Shown: positions 13,492 through 25,185 of the stretch, in pieces
Position numbering within the stretch: position 1 is the stretch's first letter
How the letters are laid out: every line of letters begins with the position of its first letter
DNA from: Bartonella machadoae
Lineage (GTDB): Bacteria; Pseudomonadota; Alphaproteobacteria; Rhizobiales; Rhizobiaceae
Reading direction: 5' to 3'
Assembly (NCBI RefSeq): GCF_022559585.1
Contig: NZ_CP087114.1
Coordinates: 1,756,501-1,820,500, forward strand
Length of the DNA: 64,000 bases
Translations under genes and position numbers: made by a program
The notes under the pieces: generated by a model
Database searches by the model: none
What the model saw: only the letters and a program-made list of their open reading frames with translations
What the model was told of the DNA's origin: nothing

Positions 13492-14611
13492 CAAAAAACT
13501 CCTCTCTTATATCTGACAATGATTGCCCTGCTATCAACGCTTCTGCCATATCGGCAAGGCGTCTGGTTGCCTGAGGTTGTCCAACTTTTTTTGCAGCAAG
13601 CGCCTGTTTTTCCAATACATGAGGAGAACCCAAAGCCTCTGTTAAAAGAGAAGCAAGTCTTTGTGCGCTTAAATCTTTTTCTGCGACAATTTGAGCCCCC
13701 CCCACAGAAGCAAGCAATGCAGCATTTTCTGCCTGATCATGATCTAAAGCATGAGGATATGGGATAAGCAAAGCGGGACGACCAATGATCGCTATTTCAC
13801 AAACAGATGAAGCTCCGGCACGTGATAAAATAAAATGAGACCGCGCCATACGTTCAGCAATATCCTCAAAGAAAGAGGCAACTTCTGCTTGCACATCCAT
13901 CTTATGATAGATTTCTATCAACTCTTCAGCTCTATCGCGAACTTGCTGAACAATTCGTAAGCGTTTACGATTCTCATCATCCAGTAAAGCAATTGCTTCT
14001 GGAACAATGCGTGAAAAAGAAGAAGCCCCTTGGCTCCCACCAAAAACCAAGAAATGAAATGGATTTTCATTCGTTGAAGGAGAGTAGGGAATTTCTGCCG
14101 CTTTAAGAACAGCCTCACGCACAGGATTCCCGGTAAGAAGTATTTTATGAGCATACGTATTATTAGGCGACAACAATCCCCCTGCTATTGCACGCACAAA
14201 ACTTGCCAATGCGCGATTAGCACGCCCCATAACCGTATTTTGTTCATGAATAAATGTTGCACGCCGACTCAAGGCCGCAATAAAAAGGGGGGGAAAAGTA
14301 GGATATCCGCCAAATCCACCAACAAGCATAGGGCGCAGCTTATAAAACAGTACTAACGACTGCCCCATGCCCTTTAATAAAGCTAAAAATGTTTTGACAA
14401 GTGCAAAAGGATGGCGTCGTGTAAATGTTGCTGATGAAACTATATGTGTATGCTCTTCATCAAAGCAGCGGACAAAACCTTGCGCTCTTTTATCGGTTAC
14501 CAAGTGCACATCATACCCACGTTGCCTTAATTCAACGGCAAGTGCTTCAGCAGGGAAAAGATGTCCACCTGTACCACCAGCCACCAAAACAATAACTTTA
14601 TTATCCGTCAT
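13475..14611 (-). CDS. murG: UDP-GlcNAc:lipid I transferase MurG
   Basis: Peripheral inner-membrane GT-B glycosyltransferase converting lipid I to lipid II. The N-terminal glycine-rich loop [15 protein letters not shown] and the second one VFGGSQGAS are both present, with the C-terminal donor-site segment [23 protein letters not shown]. The 378 residues are the normal length. It overlaps ftsW by 11 bp and murC by 17 bp. Confidence 0.97.
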   Translation of the reverse strand: MTDNKVIVLVAGGTGGHLFPAEALAVELRQRGYDVHLVTDKRAQGFVRCFDEEHTHIVSSATFTRRHPFALVKTFLALLKGMGQSLVLFYKLRPMLVGGFGGYPTFPPLFIAALSRRATFIHEQNTVMGRANRALASFVRAIAGGLLSPNNTYAHKILLTGNPVREAVLKAAEIPYSPSTNENPFHFLVFGGSQGASSFSRIVPEAIALLDDENRKRLRIVQQVRDRAEELIEIYHKMDVQAEVASFFEDIAERMARSHFILSRAGASSVCEIAIIGRPALLIPYPHALDHDQAENAALLASVGGAQIVAEKDLSAQRLASLLTEALGSPHVLEKQALAAKKVGQPQATRRLADMAEALIAGQSLSDIREEFFDENAA

Positions 14612-15758
14612 AAGTAATATCCAAGGCAGAAGGAGAGGAAAAGGCAGAAAGACGTGCTTCTGGCCAGCGGCGTGTTAAACCAAGCAAAATGCCCATTGAA
14701 AATGCAATCGCCAGCATTGATGAACCACCATAAGAAATAAAGGGGAGTGTCATACCTTTTGGAGGAATTAAATGAAGATTGACCGCCATATTAATCGCTG
14801 CTTGAAAGCCAATCATCATCGCTATACCAGTAATACCAAGACGTATAAATGAATCACGTGTATTCAACGCTATATACAATGAACGCATAACGATAAAGCC
14901 AAAAAGCATCATAATGAAGAGACACAAGATAATACCATATTCTTCAGCAGCAACGGAAAACACAAAGTCTGTATGACTATCAGGAATGATCCGTTTCACT
15001 GTTCCCTCTCCCGGACCTTTCCCAAACCAACCACCATTCAAAATAGCCTCTCGTCCTACATCCACTTGAAAGGTATCACCTTCCCCTGTCAAAAAACTAT
15101 TGATACGTTCGCGTACATGATGAAGAAAAAAATAAGCGAGAATAATTCCAACCATCCCCAAAACAATAAATAAGAAAATAATAGTAAGAGGCACACCAGC
15201 AACAAAAAACAAACCGCCCCATGTTGCACTCAATAAAAATGTTTGACCAATATCAGGCTGTAAAACAAGAAGCACACAACAAACAGCATAAAGTGCAATA
15301 GCCAACAGAGAGCCAAGAATACCTTTACGCCGCATCTGTTCCGAAAAAAGCCAAGCAGACATCACCACAAAAGCTGGTTTCATAAATTCTGAAGCCTGTA
15401 CAGAAAAACCAAAGAGAGGAATCCACCGACGCGCCCCCTTTAATTCTGGTCCCACAAACAAAGTTGCAACCATAAGGACGAGCGTTACAACAAGCAAAAG
15501 AGCACATAAACGACGAATATTACGCAGCGAGAAAAAAGAAATGGTAATCATCGTAAAAAACGCCGGAATACTAAAAATGATATGCCATCGAACAAAATAA
15601 AAACTATCAGCAATTCCGATTTTTTTTGCAATAGTGGGGCTTGCCGCAAAAGAGAGCATAATACCAATCCCCATTAAAATTAAACAAGCAGCAAAGATAG
15701 AGCGATCTATTGTCCACCACCAATTAGCAATTGGATCTCTATCCGCACGTGTCACCAT
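14601..15758 (-). CDS. ftsW: SEDS peptidoglycan polymerase FtsW
   Basis: Polytopic glycosyltransferase that polymerises lipid II at the septum together with FtsI. About ten hydrophobic segments are visible, with SEDS signatures ARRWIPLFGFSVQASEFMKPA, LLVLQPDIGQTFLL and ISYGGSSMLAIAFSMGILL. The ATG at 15758 is preferred because AAGGTGGG precedes it; a GTG three codons upstream is also open. It sits between murD and murG, the normal place in this cluster. Confidence 0.96.
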   Translation of the reverse strand: MVTRADRDPIANWWWTIDRSIFAACLILMGIGIMLSFAASPTIAKKIGIADSFYFVRWHIIFSIPAFFTMITISFFSLRNIRRLCALLLVVTLVLMVATLFVGPELKGARRWIPLFGFSVQASEFMKPAFVVMSAWLFSEQMRRKGILGSLLAIALYAVCCVLLVLQPDIGQTFLLSATWGGLFFVAGVPLTIIFLFIVLGMVGIILAYFFLHHVRERINSFLTGEGDTFQVDVGREAILNGGWFGKGPGEGTVKRIIPDSHTDFVFSVAAEEYGIILCLFIMMLFGFIVMRSLYIALNTRDSFIRLGITGIAMMIGFQAAINMAVNLHLIPPKGMTLPFISYGGSSMLAIAFSMGILLGLTRRWPEARLSAFSSPSALDITYDG

Positions 15759-15888
15759 TATACCCACCTTATCTTTTTCATAATTCTAATCAAAGTGAAT
15801 GGTTCCTCTCTTTTTAGCAAACACTTAACGAGCCAAATTACATAAAAAAAGATTCTGGAATATTAACATACAAGTGTTTTTTGAAAGT

Positions 15889-17289
15889 TCATGTTTCTTT
15901 TAACTGGCTAACCAAAGAAACAAAGGCTTCCCCACGCACTTCATAATTTTTGAATTGATCATAACTTGCACAGGCGGGTGAAAAGAGAACCACCACTTCT
16001 TTTGCCTTACAATGTATTGCATCGGTAGCAGCTTCGTGCACTGCATTTTTTAAAGTTAAACTCATAGAAAAGGGAAACGAGGATCCAATAACACTAGCAA
16101 ATTCTTCCGCCGCACTCCCAATCAAATAAGCTTTACGAATTTTATGAAAAAATCCTCTCAAAGCCTCAATCCCCCCTTCTTTTGCCTGCCCTCCAACAAT
16201 CCAAAAAATATCATTAAAAGCAGCAAGTGCAGGAGCCGATGCATCTGCGTTCGTAGCTTTACTATCATTGATAAACAACACCGCTCCTATCTTACGCACC
16301 TGCTGCATACGGTGAGCCAATCCTTTATAACTTGCCAAATGCTTTTCTATCTGTGGATCAGTGATTTTTAAAGCCTGTAATGTTGCTAACGCCATAAGAG
16401 CATTTTGCGCGTTGTGGCAACCACGCAATGCAATCATATGAGCGAGATTTGCAAGCATATGACGCCGACCATGGCGAACAAAAAAGAGTTTCGTCCCCTC
16501 TGCATAAAAGCCATTTTCAACAAAATGCTCCTTAGAAATTGCTTCAACTTGATGATTTTCATGAAGCAATTGTTGATATAAAGCCTGACAAGCAGCATCA
16601 TCAACTGAAATAAAAGCATGAGAAGCCTCAGCAACCAAACGTCTTTTGGCTTGCACATAATGCGCAAAACTACCATGTCGATCAATATGATCAGGCGTTA
16701 AATTCAATAACAGCCCAATAGTTGGCTGAAGAGAGGGCGTGAGATCAATTTGAAACGATGAACATTCAATCACATAAATACGTTTTTGAACAAAGGGCTT
16801 AAGAGTTAATATTGCGGTTCCAATATTTCCCCCCATCTGCACATCATAACCCATTTGTTCTAACAAATGAGTAAGCAAAGCTGTCGTTGTTGATTTCCCA
16901 TTCGTACCGGTAATAGCAATAAACGGAACATCTTCATCGCAAAAACCATTATGCTGTAAAAAATGATTGCGCGCACGAATAAATAATTCAATATCACCGA
17001 TAATTTCTATATTTTTTTGCCGCGCTTTCTCAACAACCCAATGAGGCTTAGGGTAAGTTAAAGGAACGCCAGGTGCTAAAATTAACGCGACAAATTTTGA
17101 CCAATCTTCATATTGAAGATCTCTCGTTGGAATATTTTTCTGAAAAGCTGCTTGGAGACCTGAGGGATTATCATCCCAAGCAACCACTTCAGCACCACCA
17201 TTGATCAATGCTTGTGCAGTTGCTAATCCGGATTGCCCCAACCCAAACAAAGCAACTTTCTGATCTTTATAACAGCTAACAGAAATCAA
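15889..17289 (-). CDS. murD: UDP-N-acetylmuramoylalanine--D-glutamate ligase MurD
   Basis: Adds D-Glu to UDP-MurNAc-L-Ala. Seen: [17 protein letters not shown], the P-loop [36 protein letters not shown], and the C-terminal motif [17 protein letters not shown]. No ATG fits the frame. A TTG at 17289 (4 bases after the mraY stop) gives a 466-residue protein of usual length and is preferred; another TTG at 17322 would overlap mraY. Start position is therefore uncertain, identity is not. Confidence 0.95.
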   Translation of the reverse strand: MISVSCYKDQKVALFGLGQSGLATAQALINGGAEVVAWDDNPSGLQAAFQKNIPTRDLQYEDWSKFVALILAPGVPLTYPKPHWVVEKARQKNIEIIGDIELFIRARNHFLQHNGFCDEDVPFIAITGTNGKSTTTALLTHLLEQMGYDVQMGGNIGTAILTLKPFVQKRIYVIECSSFQIDLTPSLQPTIGLLLNLTPDHIDRHGSFAHYVQAKRRLVAEASHAFISVDDAACQALYQQLLHENHQVEAISKEHFVENGFYAEGTKLFFVRHGRRHMLANLAHMIALRGCHNAQNALMALATLQALKITDPQIEKHLASYKGLAHRMQQVRKIGAVLFINDSKATNADASAPALAAFNDIFWIVGGQAKEGGIEALRGFFHKIRKAYLIGSAAEEFASVIGSSFPFSMSLTLKNAVHEAATDAIHCKAKEVVVLFSPACASYDQFKNYEVRGEAFVSLVSQLKET

Positions 17290-17293
17290 ATTT

Positions 17294-18364
17294 TTACCGC
17301 AACTTAAGTGTTGAAAGACCAATCAAAGCAAGAACAATCGAAATAATCCAAAAACGTATCACGACTTGGCTTTCAGTCCACCCTTTTTTCTCGAAATGAT
17401 GATGTATGGGTGCCATAAGAAAAACGCGCTTTTTTGTTAGTTTGAAATAACCAACTTGGATAACAACTGAAAACCCTTCCACAACAAAAAGGCCCCCAAT
17501 CAGAGCCAAAACAATTTCATGCTCTGTAGCAACAGCGATAACACCTAAAAGTCCTCCAAGAGCTAACGAACCAGTATCCCCCATAAAAATAGCCGCAGGT
17601 GGTGCATTAAACCATAAAAATCCAAGCCCCGCACCAACAACAGCACCCAATAAAACAGCCAGTTCACCAGTTCCCGAAACATAACGAATTTGCAAATAAT
17701 CAGCAAAATTTATATTACCAGAAAGGTAAGCAATCAGAGCAAAAGACAAGGCAGCAACCATAACAGGAACGATAGCCAGTCCATCAAGACCATCGGTCAA
17801 ATTAACCGCATTCCCTGTTGCTACCATGACAAAAGCAGCAAAAGGAATAAAAAACCAGCTCAAATTGATAAAATAATCCTTCACAAAGGGCAAAGCCAAT
17901 CCAGGAGAGCCAACTTGTAAGATAATAAAGGCAGCAATCGCGGCAATAAAAAATTCTAAACTTAACCGAGCCTTACCAGAAAATCCTTTATGCGTTTGTT
18001 TCGTGACCTTAAGATAATCATCATAAAAACCAATTGCCCCAAAGGAAAGCATAACAAAAAGCGATACCCAAAAATAAATATTCGATAAATTACACCATAA
18101 AAGCGCTGATATCACAATGCCCGTTAGAATCATCAACCCACCCATGGTAGGTGTTCCTGCCTTTTTGAAATGTGTCTGAGGACCGTCAGCACGAATGGGT
18201 TGCCCTTTTCCCTGCCGTAATTTAAGAGAGGCAATAATGCTAGGGCCAAATAAAAAGACAATAAGCCCTGATGTAAGCATCGCAGCTATAGTGCGAAAAG
18301 TAATATAACGGAAAACATTGACACCTGGAAACCAATCACTAAACGCAGACAAAAACAACATCAT
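17294..18364 (-). CDS. mraY: Phospho-N-acetylmuramoyl-pentapeptide transferase MraY
   Basis: Inner-membrane enzyme that moves the MurNAc-pentapeptide onto undecaprenyl phosphate to give lipid I. About ten membrane segments. Catalytic motifs are visible: [32 protein letters not shown], and the histidine cluster [13 protein letters not shown]. The 356 residues are the standard length. It follows murF by 20 bp. Confidence 0.98.
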   Translation of the reverse strand: MMLFLSAFSDWFPGVNVFRYITFRTIAAMLTSGLIVFLFGPSIIASLKLRQGKGQPIRADGPQTHFKKAGTPTMGGLMILTGIVISALLWCNLSNIYFWVSLFVMLSFGAIGFYDDYLKVTKQTHKGFSGKARLSLEFFIAAIAAFIILQVGSPGLALPFVKDYFINLSWFFIPFAAFVMVATGNAVNLTDGLDGLAIVPVMVAALSFALIAYLSGNINFADYLQIRYVSGTGELAVLLGAVVGAGLGFLWFNAPPAAIFMGDTGSLALGGLLGVIAVATEHEIVLALIGGLFVVEGFSVVIQVGYFKLTKKRVFLMAPIHHHFEKKGWTESQVVIRFWIISIVLALIGLSTLKLR

Positions 18365-18384
18365 GAGACAAAAAACCTATTCAA

Positions 18385-19806
18385 TTATAGAGAAACCACC
18401 TTATAGCGATCAAGCAATGCAGTCACAATATCCGATGAATAAAGACTACGAGATGATTTAATCATAAGCAGATCTCCATTGGAAACTTCTGCCAAGATAA
18501 GCGGTAAAATTTTTTCAACACTTTCAGCATAATGAACCTCAACATATGCACACAGATCCGTGGCTAAAAACCTCATTGCCTCACCAAATAAAAAAACCAG
18601 ATGAGCACCAGAATGACACACAGGCTTTAGCAAATCACGATGGAGTTTTTCACTATGCGCTCCCAACTCCAGCATATCACCCAAAATAGCGATTCGCCGA
18701 CCATCCCCCGCTACTGGTCCTGTAGCAAGCAGATCAAGAGCCACACACATTGATGCAGGATTCGCATTATAGCTTTCATCAATTAAATGAAATTCACCTC
18801 CACTTGGCAAAGACAGTCGATAACGAATACCGCGTCCCTCTTGAAGAGAAAAACGTTTCAAAGAAAGCAAAATACGCTCTAAATCAACACCAAGTGCATC
18901 ACAAACAGCAATAACACCTAAACTATTTTGTACAATATGTCGTCCCGGAGCACCAATTTTAACCATCCTATCTCGACCAGAGATACGGACGATCATAGAA
19001 GAACGATCTGTTAAAAGATGTATATCTCTTGCTTGATAATCGCAATTTTTAGCTTCACCAAAGCTTAAGATCTTTTTGATACCCCATTGCTTTGCTTTTT
19101 GCACTAAGTAAGAAAAAAAATCATTATCGGCATTTAAAACAGCAATGCCCTTCTCATCCATCCCTTCAAAAATTTCGGCTTTTGCATCTGCTATCTCCTC
19201 AAGACTTTTGAAGAATCCCAGATGTGCCGCACAAATATGCGTAATGAGAACAACATGCGGATGAACCAACTTAACCAGGGGACGAATTTCATCTTTATGA
19301 TTCATACCAATTTCAAAGATACCATAATCACACTCCGCAGGCATTCGTGCCAAAGTAAGTGGCACCCCCCAGTGATTATTCAAAGAAGCAGAATTTGCAT
19401 GCACCTTCCCCACAGTTGCAAGCACTTGCTTCAAAACTTCTTTTGTCGTTGTTTTTCCAACAGAACCTGTTATCGCTATAATTTTAGCTTTTGAGCGCTT
19501 GCGTGCAGCCTGCGCAAGTTTTTCTAAGGCTTGCAAAACGTCAGGAACAACAATCAATGGAGCGGATATTTTTTTCATGTCAGCCAAACGCTCTTGCGCA
19601 ACAATAAGAACGCCTGCGCCTCTTTGATAAGCTTGCGCAGCAAAATCATGTCCATCAAGATGATGCCCTTTAATACAGAAAAAAATAGCACCCTTCTCAA
19701 GAGTACGGCTATCAATAGAAACTCCAGAAAAAGTTTCTGGTAAACATCCAATGACGACACCTTCAATTGCGGCAACAAGCGCTTGTTTATCCCATAAAAC
19801 TGTCAT
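18385..19806 (-). CDS. murF: UDP-MurNAc-tripeptide--D-Ala-D-Ala ligase MurF
   Basis: Attaches D-Ala-D-Ala to complete the pentapeptide. Seen: N-terminal domain with [21 protein letters not shown]-loop [15 protein letters not shown], central segment [16 protein letters not shown], and C-terminal [13 protein letters not shown] with ILGDMLELG. Its ATG overlaps the murE stop (ATGA), which indicates translational coupling in the order murE-murF-mraY. Confidence 0.97.
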   Translation of the reverse strand: MTVLWDKQALVAAIEGVVIGCLPETFSGVSIDSRTLEKGAIFFCIKGHHLDGHDFAAQAYQRGAGVLIVAQERLADMKKISAPLIVVPDVLQALEKLAQAARKRSKAKIIAITGSVGKTTTKEVLKQVLATVGKVHANSASLNNHWGVPLTLARMPAECDYGIFEIGMNHKDEIRPLVKLVHPHVVLITHICAAHLGFFKSLEEIADAKAEIFEGMDEKGIAVLNADNDFFSYLVQKAKQWGIKKILSFGEAKNCDYQARDIHLLTDRSSMIVRISGRDRMVKIGAPGRHIVQNSLGVIAVCDALGVDLERILLSLKRFSLQEGRGIRYRLSLPSGGEFHLIDESYNANPASMCVALDLLATGPVAGDGRRIAILGDMLELGAHSEKLHRDLLKPVCHSGAHLVFLFGEAMRFLATDLCAYVEVHYAESVEKILPLILAEVSNGDLLMIKSSRSLYSSDIVTALLDRYKVVSL

Positions 19807-21254
19807 TCATTGCGCTCCCGCAAAGCATCAATCGCCTTTAGACGATCTGAAAAAGGATAGGTTTTTTCTCCTATAATCTGACCATTCTCATGACCTTTTC
19901 CAGCGATAATTAAGGTATCTCCTGCTTTTAAAAGCCCAACCGCATAAGCAATAGCTTCACCACGATCTGCTATTTCCATTGCCTGTGGAACAGCTTGTAA
20001 GATATCCTTACGGATTTTTTCTGGCATTTCCGTGCGCGGATTATCATCCGTTACAATCACAAGATCAGCCTTGTCTTTTGCAATTTTTCCCATCAAAGAC
20101 CTTTTCCCTTGATCACGATCACCTCCGCAACCAAAGACAAGGACTAAACGTCCTTGCGTAAAGGGGCGGACAGAAAGCAATACCTGCTCTAAAGCTTCTG
20201 GTTTATGTGCATAGTCTATATAAATAGGGGCATTATCTTTTGTCTTTCCAACCAATTCCAATCGCCCAGGCGCTCCCTGCAAAGATTCAAGCGAACGAAA
20301 AACCTTATCAGGAGAAACACCTGTTGCAATTGCTAGTCCCGCTGCCATAAGCGCATTTGTCACTTGAAAATCTCCAGCTAAAGGCAAATCAAATGTATAA
20401 ATATTATTCTCCACACGACATTCAACACACTGTTTCGAACGTTGATGCTCAACACGATTAATGGTGATAAATTGTCCTTTTCGCCCAATTGTTAAGACAC
20501 GGCGACCTGCTTGTTTCACATGATCAATAACCTTTTGCGAATAAACATCATCGGCAAAAATCAAAGCAGGTGCATCTTGCGGTAACAAAGTATCAAACAG
20601 GCGCATTTTAGCACGTAAATAATCCTCTACGCATAGATGATAATCCATATGATCTCGACCTAAATTGGTAAAAGCACCAGCGGTCAAACGTACCCCGTCA
20701 AGTCGGCGTTGATCAAGCCCATGCGAAGACGCTTCAAGGGCCGCATGAGTAACACCTTCATGGGAAATTTCAGAAAGGAGACGCTGCAAAACGACCGAAT
20801 CAGGGGTGGTGAGAGAACCCTCTTCATTCCTGTGAGGAGAAACAACACCCACCGTCCCTATACTAGCGGCACATAATCCAACATGCGTCCAAATTTGCCG
20901 CACAAAAGAGACAACGGATGTTTTTCCACTTGTCCCTGTCACAGCAACGACAGTTTCAGGTTGAGAACCATAAAAACGCGCTGCAGCCATTGCCAAACTA
21001 TGACGAACATCCAAAACCCGTAAAATAGGAACAGCTAAATTCTCAAGCGTCATATCACAATCTGTAACAATTGCTCGTGCACCACGCTTTAGTGCATCAT
21101 TGATATAGTGCCTACCATCACCGTGCTTTCCTTGAACAGCCACGAAAACATAGCCCGGTAAAATCTGCCGAGAATCCGCACTTATTCCTGTTATTTCCAT
21201 TGAAGAAAGGTTCTGATCTTCAAGACATTCTGTAAAAACTGTTCCAAACAACAT
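19803..21254 (-). CDS. murE: UDP-MurNAc-dipeptide--meso-diaminopimelate ligase MurE
   Basis: Adds the third stem-peptide residue. P-loop [31 protein letters not shown], and the C-terminal [14 protein letters not shown] are visible. The DNPRTEMP motif is the form found in enzymes that use meso-diaminopimelate rather than lysine, as expected for a Gram-negative. The 483 residues are the normal length. It follows ftsI by 23 bp. Confidence 0.97.
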   Translation of the reverse strand: MLFGTVFTECLEDQNLSSMEITGISADSRQILPGYVFVAVQGKHGDGRHYINDALKRGARAIVTDCDMTLENLAVPILRVLDVRHSLAMAAARFYGSQPETVVAVTGTSGKTSVVSFVRQIWTHVGLCAASIGTVGVVSPHRNEEGSLTTPDSVVLQRLLSEISHEGVTHAALEASSHGLDQRRLDGVRLTAGAFTNLGRDHMDYHLCVEDYLRAKMRLFDTLLPQDAPALIFADDVYSQKVIDHVKQAGRRVLTIGRKGQFITINRVEHQRSKQCVECRVENNIYTFDLPLAGDFQVTNALMAAGLAIATGVSPDKVFRSLESLQGAPGRLELVGKTKDNAPIYIDYAHKPEALEQVLLSVRPFTQGRLVLVFGCGGDRDQGKRSLMGKIAKDKADLVIVTDDNPRTEMPEKIRKDILQAVPQAMEIADRGEAIAYAVGLLKAGDTLIIAGKGHENGQIIGEKTYPFSDRLKAIDALRERNE

Positions 21255-21277
21255 GATAACACACCTTTATATTCATT

Positions 21278-23020
21278 TTACTGTTGTTTAACAAATTTCA
21301 AACTATCCCTTGTGTTCAAAAGAGGCGCGTACTCTTTTTCAAAATCTGGTTTTATTCCCAAAAGACTTGCTGAACGGCGAATAATATTAGCAAGCATCGG
21401 CCCCGCATTCATGGCTGCTGTTGCTGAACGCTGTCCCTCTTCAGGCTGAGGTTCATCGATAATTGTTAAAACAACATAAGCAGGATTTTCAATAGGAAAA
21501 GCAGCAAGAAAACTATTGAAATTTTTTGTTTTAGAATATTTTCCATTTTCAACTTTTTCAGCTGTTCCTGTTTTGCCACCAACCCGATAGCCTTCTACTT
21601 TTGCACTACGCCCAGAACCGATATCGCTGTTTAACTTATAAAGATAACGCATATTTTGACTGGTTTTAGGGGTTAAAACCTGTTTTGCATATTTCAAAGT
21701 TTCGGTTTTTGTGCGTTTCAAAAAGGTCGGTTCAATCAACCAACCATCATTCATTAAAGCAGCAGCACCTACGGCTGTTTGCAAAGGTGTTGTTGCCATA
21801 CCATGTCCAAAAGCTATGGTCATAGAATGAATATCCTTCCAATGACGTGGCACAACAGGATGGGCGACTTCAGGCAATTCTGTTGTCAATCGATCAAGCA
21901 AACCAAGGCGTTTCAAGAAATTACGATGCCCATCAATTCCTACCGCCAAGGCCTCCTTAGCAGAACCAATATTAGAAGAATAAATAAAAACTTCCCAAAG
22001 TGTTAAAGGACGCTTTTTTCCATGAAAATCATGAATAAAATAATTATTACCTGCTTGAAGAGGCCGTGAAGCATCAATGACACTGTTTAAATGAAAAAGA
22101 CCTGAATCAAGCGCCATGGCGGTCGTAAAGCTTTTTATGATAGACCCCATTTCAAAAGTTCCAGCACTCATCCGGTTGAGGCGATCACTTTTCAGAGCTT
22201 CAACGGGATTGCTAGGATCAAAATCTGGGAGCGATGCCAAAGCCAAAACTTCACCAGTATGGATATTTAAAATAACAGCTCCTGCAGCAAGCGCTTTATA
22301 ACGCTTCATTGCCTTCATAAGTTCATCATGCACAATGCTCTGAATGCGCACATCAATCGAAAGTTGAACTGGTTTTAATGTTTCCTCAGTTGCAAGACCA
22401 GCAGCACGCAGAGCACTCAAACCAGCATCATCAATATATTTTTCCATCCCCGCTATGCCCTGATTATCAACATTAACCATGCCGAGAATATGCGAAACCA
22501 CCGATCCACTTGGATAAAAACGACGGATTTCAGTGCGAAAACCAATCCCTGGAATACCAAGAGCCATAATTTGCGTCTTTTGTGTTGGTGTTAACCCCCG
22601 TTGAATCCAAGAAAAACCAGATTTTTTTTTGAGACGTTTATAAGTTTCCTGCCAATTAAGATCGGGCAAAACAGTTGAAAGCAATTCTATTGTTTCATCG
22701 ACATCAATAATCCGTCGTGGTTCAGCAAAAAGTGAATAAGTTTTAATATCCGTTGCTAACAAACGATTATTACGATCAATAATCTCAGGCCGCGCAGTCA
22801 ATTGAGAGACACTTGGCCCTTTTGCCTCTTCAATTTGCCCTCCTTCCAACCCATAAGAAATAAGACAAGCCCCCATTACCCCATATAAAAGAACAAAACA
22901 GAGCAAAGAAAAAAGCAAGCGAGAACGATGAGAAGAGGAACGACGAACGGACAGGTTATGAATATCTAATGGAGGTTCTAAGCACTTTTTCTTCTTCGAA
23001 AATAGAAAGGTCGATTTCAT
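21278..23020 (-). CDS. ftsI: Septal penicillin-binding protein FtsI (PBP3)
   Basis: Transpeptidase that cross-links septal peptidoglycan with FtsW. A short basic cytoplasmic tail and one membrane segment (LLFSLLCFVLLYGVMGACLI) precede the PBP dimerisation domain. The transpeptidase domain has GSIIKSF (active-site Ser and Lys), YSSNIG (SxN motif) and GGKTGTAEKV (KTG motif). The ATG at 23020 overlaps the last base of the ftsL stop (TGATG); the frame also has a GTG one codon before. It is class B in layout and length. Confidence 0.97.
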   Translation of the reverse strand: MKSTFLFSKKKKCLEPPLDIHNLSVRRSSSHRSRLLFSLLCFVLLYGVMGACLISYGLEGGQIEEAKGPSVSQLTARPEIIDRNNRLLATDIKTYSLFAEPRRIIDVDETIELLSTVLPDLNWQETYKRLKKKSGFSWIQRGLTPTQKTQIMALGIPGIGFRTEIRRFYPSGSVVSHILGMVNVDNQGIAGMEKYIDDAGLSALRAAGLATEETLKPVQLSIDVRIQSIVHDELMKAMKRYKALAAGAVILNIHTGEVLALASLPDFDPSNPVEALKSDRLNRMSAGTFEMGSIIKSFTTAMALDSGLFHLNSVIDASRPLQAGNNYFIHDFHGKKRPLTLWEVFIYSSNIGSAKEALAVGIDGHRNFLKRLGLLDRLTTELPEVAHPVVPRHWKDIHSMTIAFGHGMATTPLQTAVGAAALMNDGWLIEPTFLKRTKTETLKYAKQVLTPKTSQNMRYLYKLNSDIGSGRSAKVEGYRVGGKTGTAEKVENGKYSKTKNFNSFLAAFPIENPAYVVLTIIDEPQPEEGQRSATAAMNAGPMLANIIRRSASLLGIKPDFEKEYAPLLNTRDSLKFVKQQ

Positions 23021-23424
23021 CACCGTTTGCCTTCTTGAACAATATTGTTCACCTGAGAAGGACGATTATTTGCTAAAATGCCCTTTTCTTCTTCCAAGAT
23101 ATTTTGTTTAATCACTTCTTCAATTGGATCATGGATACGGATCGGAATATCCTTAAGCTCTACAATTTGACAAGGCTGTATAATCTCTAAACCAAGCTCT
23201 TTTTGATAACGCTTCGCAAGTTTTTGCATACGTGTGGGCTCTATCATCATAGCCCACTCAGCACGCAGTAAACTTACTGTATTCTTTTCTGCAACAATTT
23301 CATGTTCAAGATGACGGATTTCACTCATCCGTTTTTGAACATCATATTTTACCTTATAAGTAAGACCTGCCATACAAACCATAATCATCACTAAAATCAT
23401 ATCAAATGTACGAAAAACTGTCAT
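23020..23424 (-). CDS. ftsL: Cell division protein FtsL
   Basis: Small bitopic divisome protein. The 134 residues have one N-terminal membrane segment ([18 protein letters not shown]) followed by a coiled-coil (residues about 33-65, [21 protein letters not shown]) and the segment [18 protein letters not shown] typical of FtsL family ends. Sequence conservation in this family is low; the call rests mainly on topology and on lying between rsmH and ftsI. Its start overlaps the rsmH stop. Confidence 0.88.
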   Translation of the reverse strand: MTVFRTFDMILVMIMVCMAGLTYKVKYDVQKRMSEIRHLEHEIVAEKNTVSLLRAEWAMMIEPTRMQKLAKRYQKELGLEIIQPCQIVELKDIPIRIHDPIEEVIKQNILEEEKGILANNRPSQVNNIVQEGKR

Positions 23425-24449
23425 TTCTTGCCGCCCTCAAAACGAGCAATCTCTGCCATACCAAATAAATTCATATCTGTAGCAAGACTATCCGCCTTAG
23501 TGCGAACACCAATACGTAATCGTGCAGAACGTGAACGAGGATTTTTCTGCACTTCCTCTTCACTTGCAGTTATTCCTCCTTTAAACAAAGGAAAGAAAGT
23601 TGCTGGAGCTGTCTCTATTTCAGGAAGATAGCGCGATTGCATACGTTCTCCTGAACGAGCAGAAAAAAATCTCTTGACCATCCGATCTTCAAGAGAATGA
23701 AAACTGACAACAGCCAAACGCCCCCCTTCTTTTAAAATGCGTTCAGCAGCAAATAAACCACGTGCAAGTTCACCAATTTCATCATTAACATAAATTCGAA
23801 GAGCTTGAAAAACACGCGTTGCCGGATGAATGCGATCTCCACTTTTTCGACCTACCAACGCCTCGATGGCATGAGCAAGGTCCCCTGTACGCAAAAAAGG
23901 CTGAATATTACGGCGCTTTTCAATCATCCGTGCAATCCGACCCGCATAGCGTTCTTCTCCTAAGATTTTAAAGACTCGCGCTAACTCATCAACTTTCAAA
24001 CGATTGACAACATCTGCAGCGGTAAAACCAGTCTGAGCCATTCGCATATCTAATGGACCATCTTTTTGAAAAGAGAACCCTCGCTCTGCTTCATCAAGCT
24101 GCATTGAAGAAACACCAATATCTAAAACAACAGCATCGACCTTTTCTTCAACAACACGATCCAACTGAGAAAATTCTATTTGCACCAAACGAAAACGTGG
24201 AGAAAATTCATCAACAAGAGGTTGTCCTTGGTCAATAGCATGAGGATCACGATCAAGAGCAATAACCTGTGCACCCGCATTTAACAACGCGCGCGTATAA
24301 CCACCAGCACCAAAAGTACCATCAATCACTCTTGCTCCAATCAATGGCATAAGCCCAGCCAAAACTGGCTGTAATAACACTGGAATATGGCGCTCAGTTT
24401 TATCACCCTGCTCTGTCAAAATAATCCGTCTTAATTTATGCTTTTTCAA
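23421..24449 (-). CDS. rsmH: 16S rRNA m4C1402 methyltransferase RsmH (MraW)
   Basis: SAM-dependent enzyme methylating N4 of C1402 in 16S rRNA. The sequence has [14 protein letters not shown], the SAM loop [16 protein letters not shown], the segment [21 protein letters not shown], and [17 protein letters not shown]. There is no in-frame ATG near the N-terminus; a TTG at 24449 or a later TTG is used, so the exact start is unsure. It is first in the division cluster. The mraZ gene that often precedes it is not found here. Confidence 0.95.
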   Translation of the reverse strand: MKKHKLRRIILTEQGDKTERHIPVLLQPVLAGLMPLIGARVIDGTFGAGGYTRALLNAGAQVIALDRDPHAIDQGQPLVDEFSPRFRLVQIEFSQLDRVVEEKVDAVVLDIGVSSMQLDEAERGFSFQKDGPLDMRMAQTGFTAADVVNRLKVDELARVFKILGEERYAGRIARMIEKRRNIQPFLRTGDLAHAIEALVGRKSGDRIHPATRVFQALRIYVNDEIGELARGLFAAERILKEGGRLAVVSFHSLEDRMVKRFFSARSGERMQSRYLPEIETAPATFFPLFKGGITASEEEVQKNPRSRSARLRIGVRTKADSLATDMNLFGMAEIARFEGGKK

Positions 24450-24711
24450 ATCAACAATCGTTCATGGTAACTGGTATCCAAACAACCACAACTCCAGCTC
24501 TCATCTCCATCACAATGAAAGCCAAAGCGAACCAGATATGCATTCTAACGCATTATACTTAAAAAAATATTATAATTGTAAAAGAACAACCTTTATTTGA
24601 GTGCCGATTTTAGAAACGCACCCTTCCATAGGAAGGACCTCTATACACTCACATCACAAGATCAATTATCCGTAAAATTTATGATATAACATAGAACAAC
24701 AACGAAATATC

Positions 24712-25097
24712 AGTCGGCCTATAAGCCGGGTTCTGTATGGTAAAGCTTACGCTCTCCATGGCAACCATTCATCTAGGACGGATGTTACCACCCGCCTCGT
24801 GCAACCTACCCGAATGACTCGCCCGGAAATCGGCTGCAAGTTAAGCCTTGCGCGTCATTTCTATTTGGTCTTGCTCCCGGTGGGGTTTACCTTGCCACAT
24901 TCATTACTGAATGCGCGGTGGGCTCTTACCCCACCCTTTCACCCTTACCTATTATAAAAATAGGCGGTTTGCTTTCTGTGGCACTTTCCCTAGGGTCGCC
25001 CCCGCCGGGCGTTACCCGGCACCGTCTTTCCGTGGAGCCCGGACTTTCCTCACCTGCCACCTTTCAGCATAAGACAAGCGCGGCTGCCCAGCCGACT
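24712..25097 (-). ncRNA. rnpB: RNase P RNA (rnpB), class A
   Basis: Catalytic RNA that trims the 5' leader of pre-tRNAs. On the minus strand the RNA begins AGTCGGCTGGGC and ends GGCCGACT, so the ends pair as helix P1. The universal P4 5' strand with GAGGAAAGTCCGGGCTCC and the 3' partner ACAGAACCCGGCTTA are both present, as are the GGGTAAGAGCCCACC and GTAAACCCCACC segments of the specificity domain. Ends are set by P1 pairing and may be off by a few bases. Confidence 0.96.
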
Positions 25098-25185
25098 GAT
25101 ATATCACCTATAAAACATTTTTCATGACGTGAAAATACCACCCTCTAGATATTTTATAACAAACGCATCATCTTCAAGGTCATTT

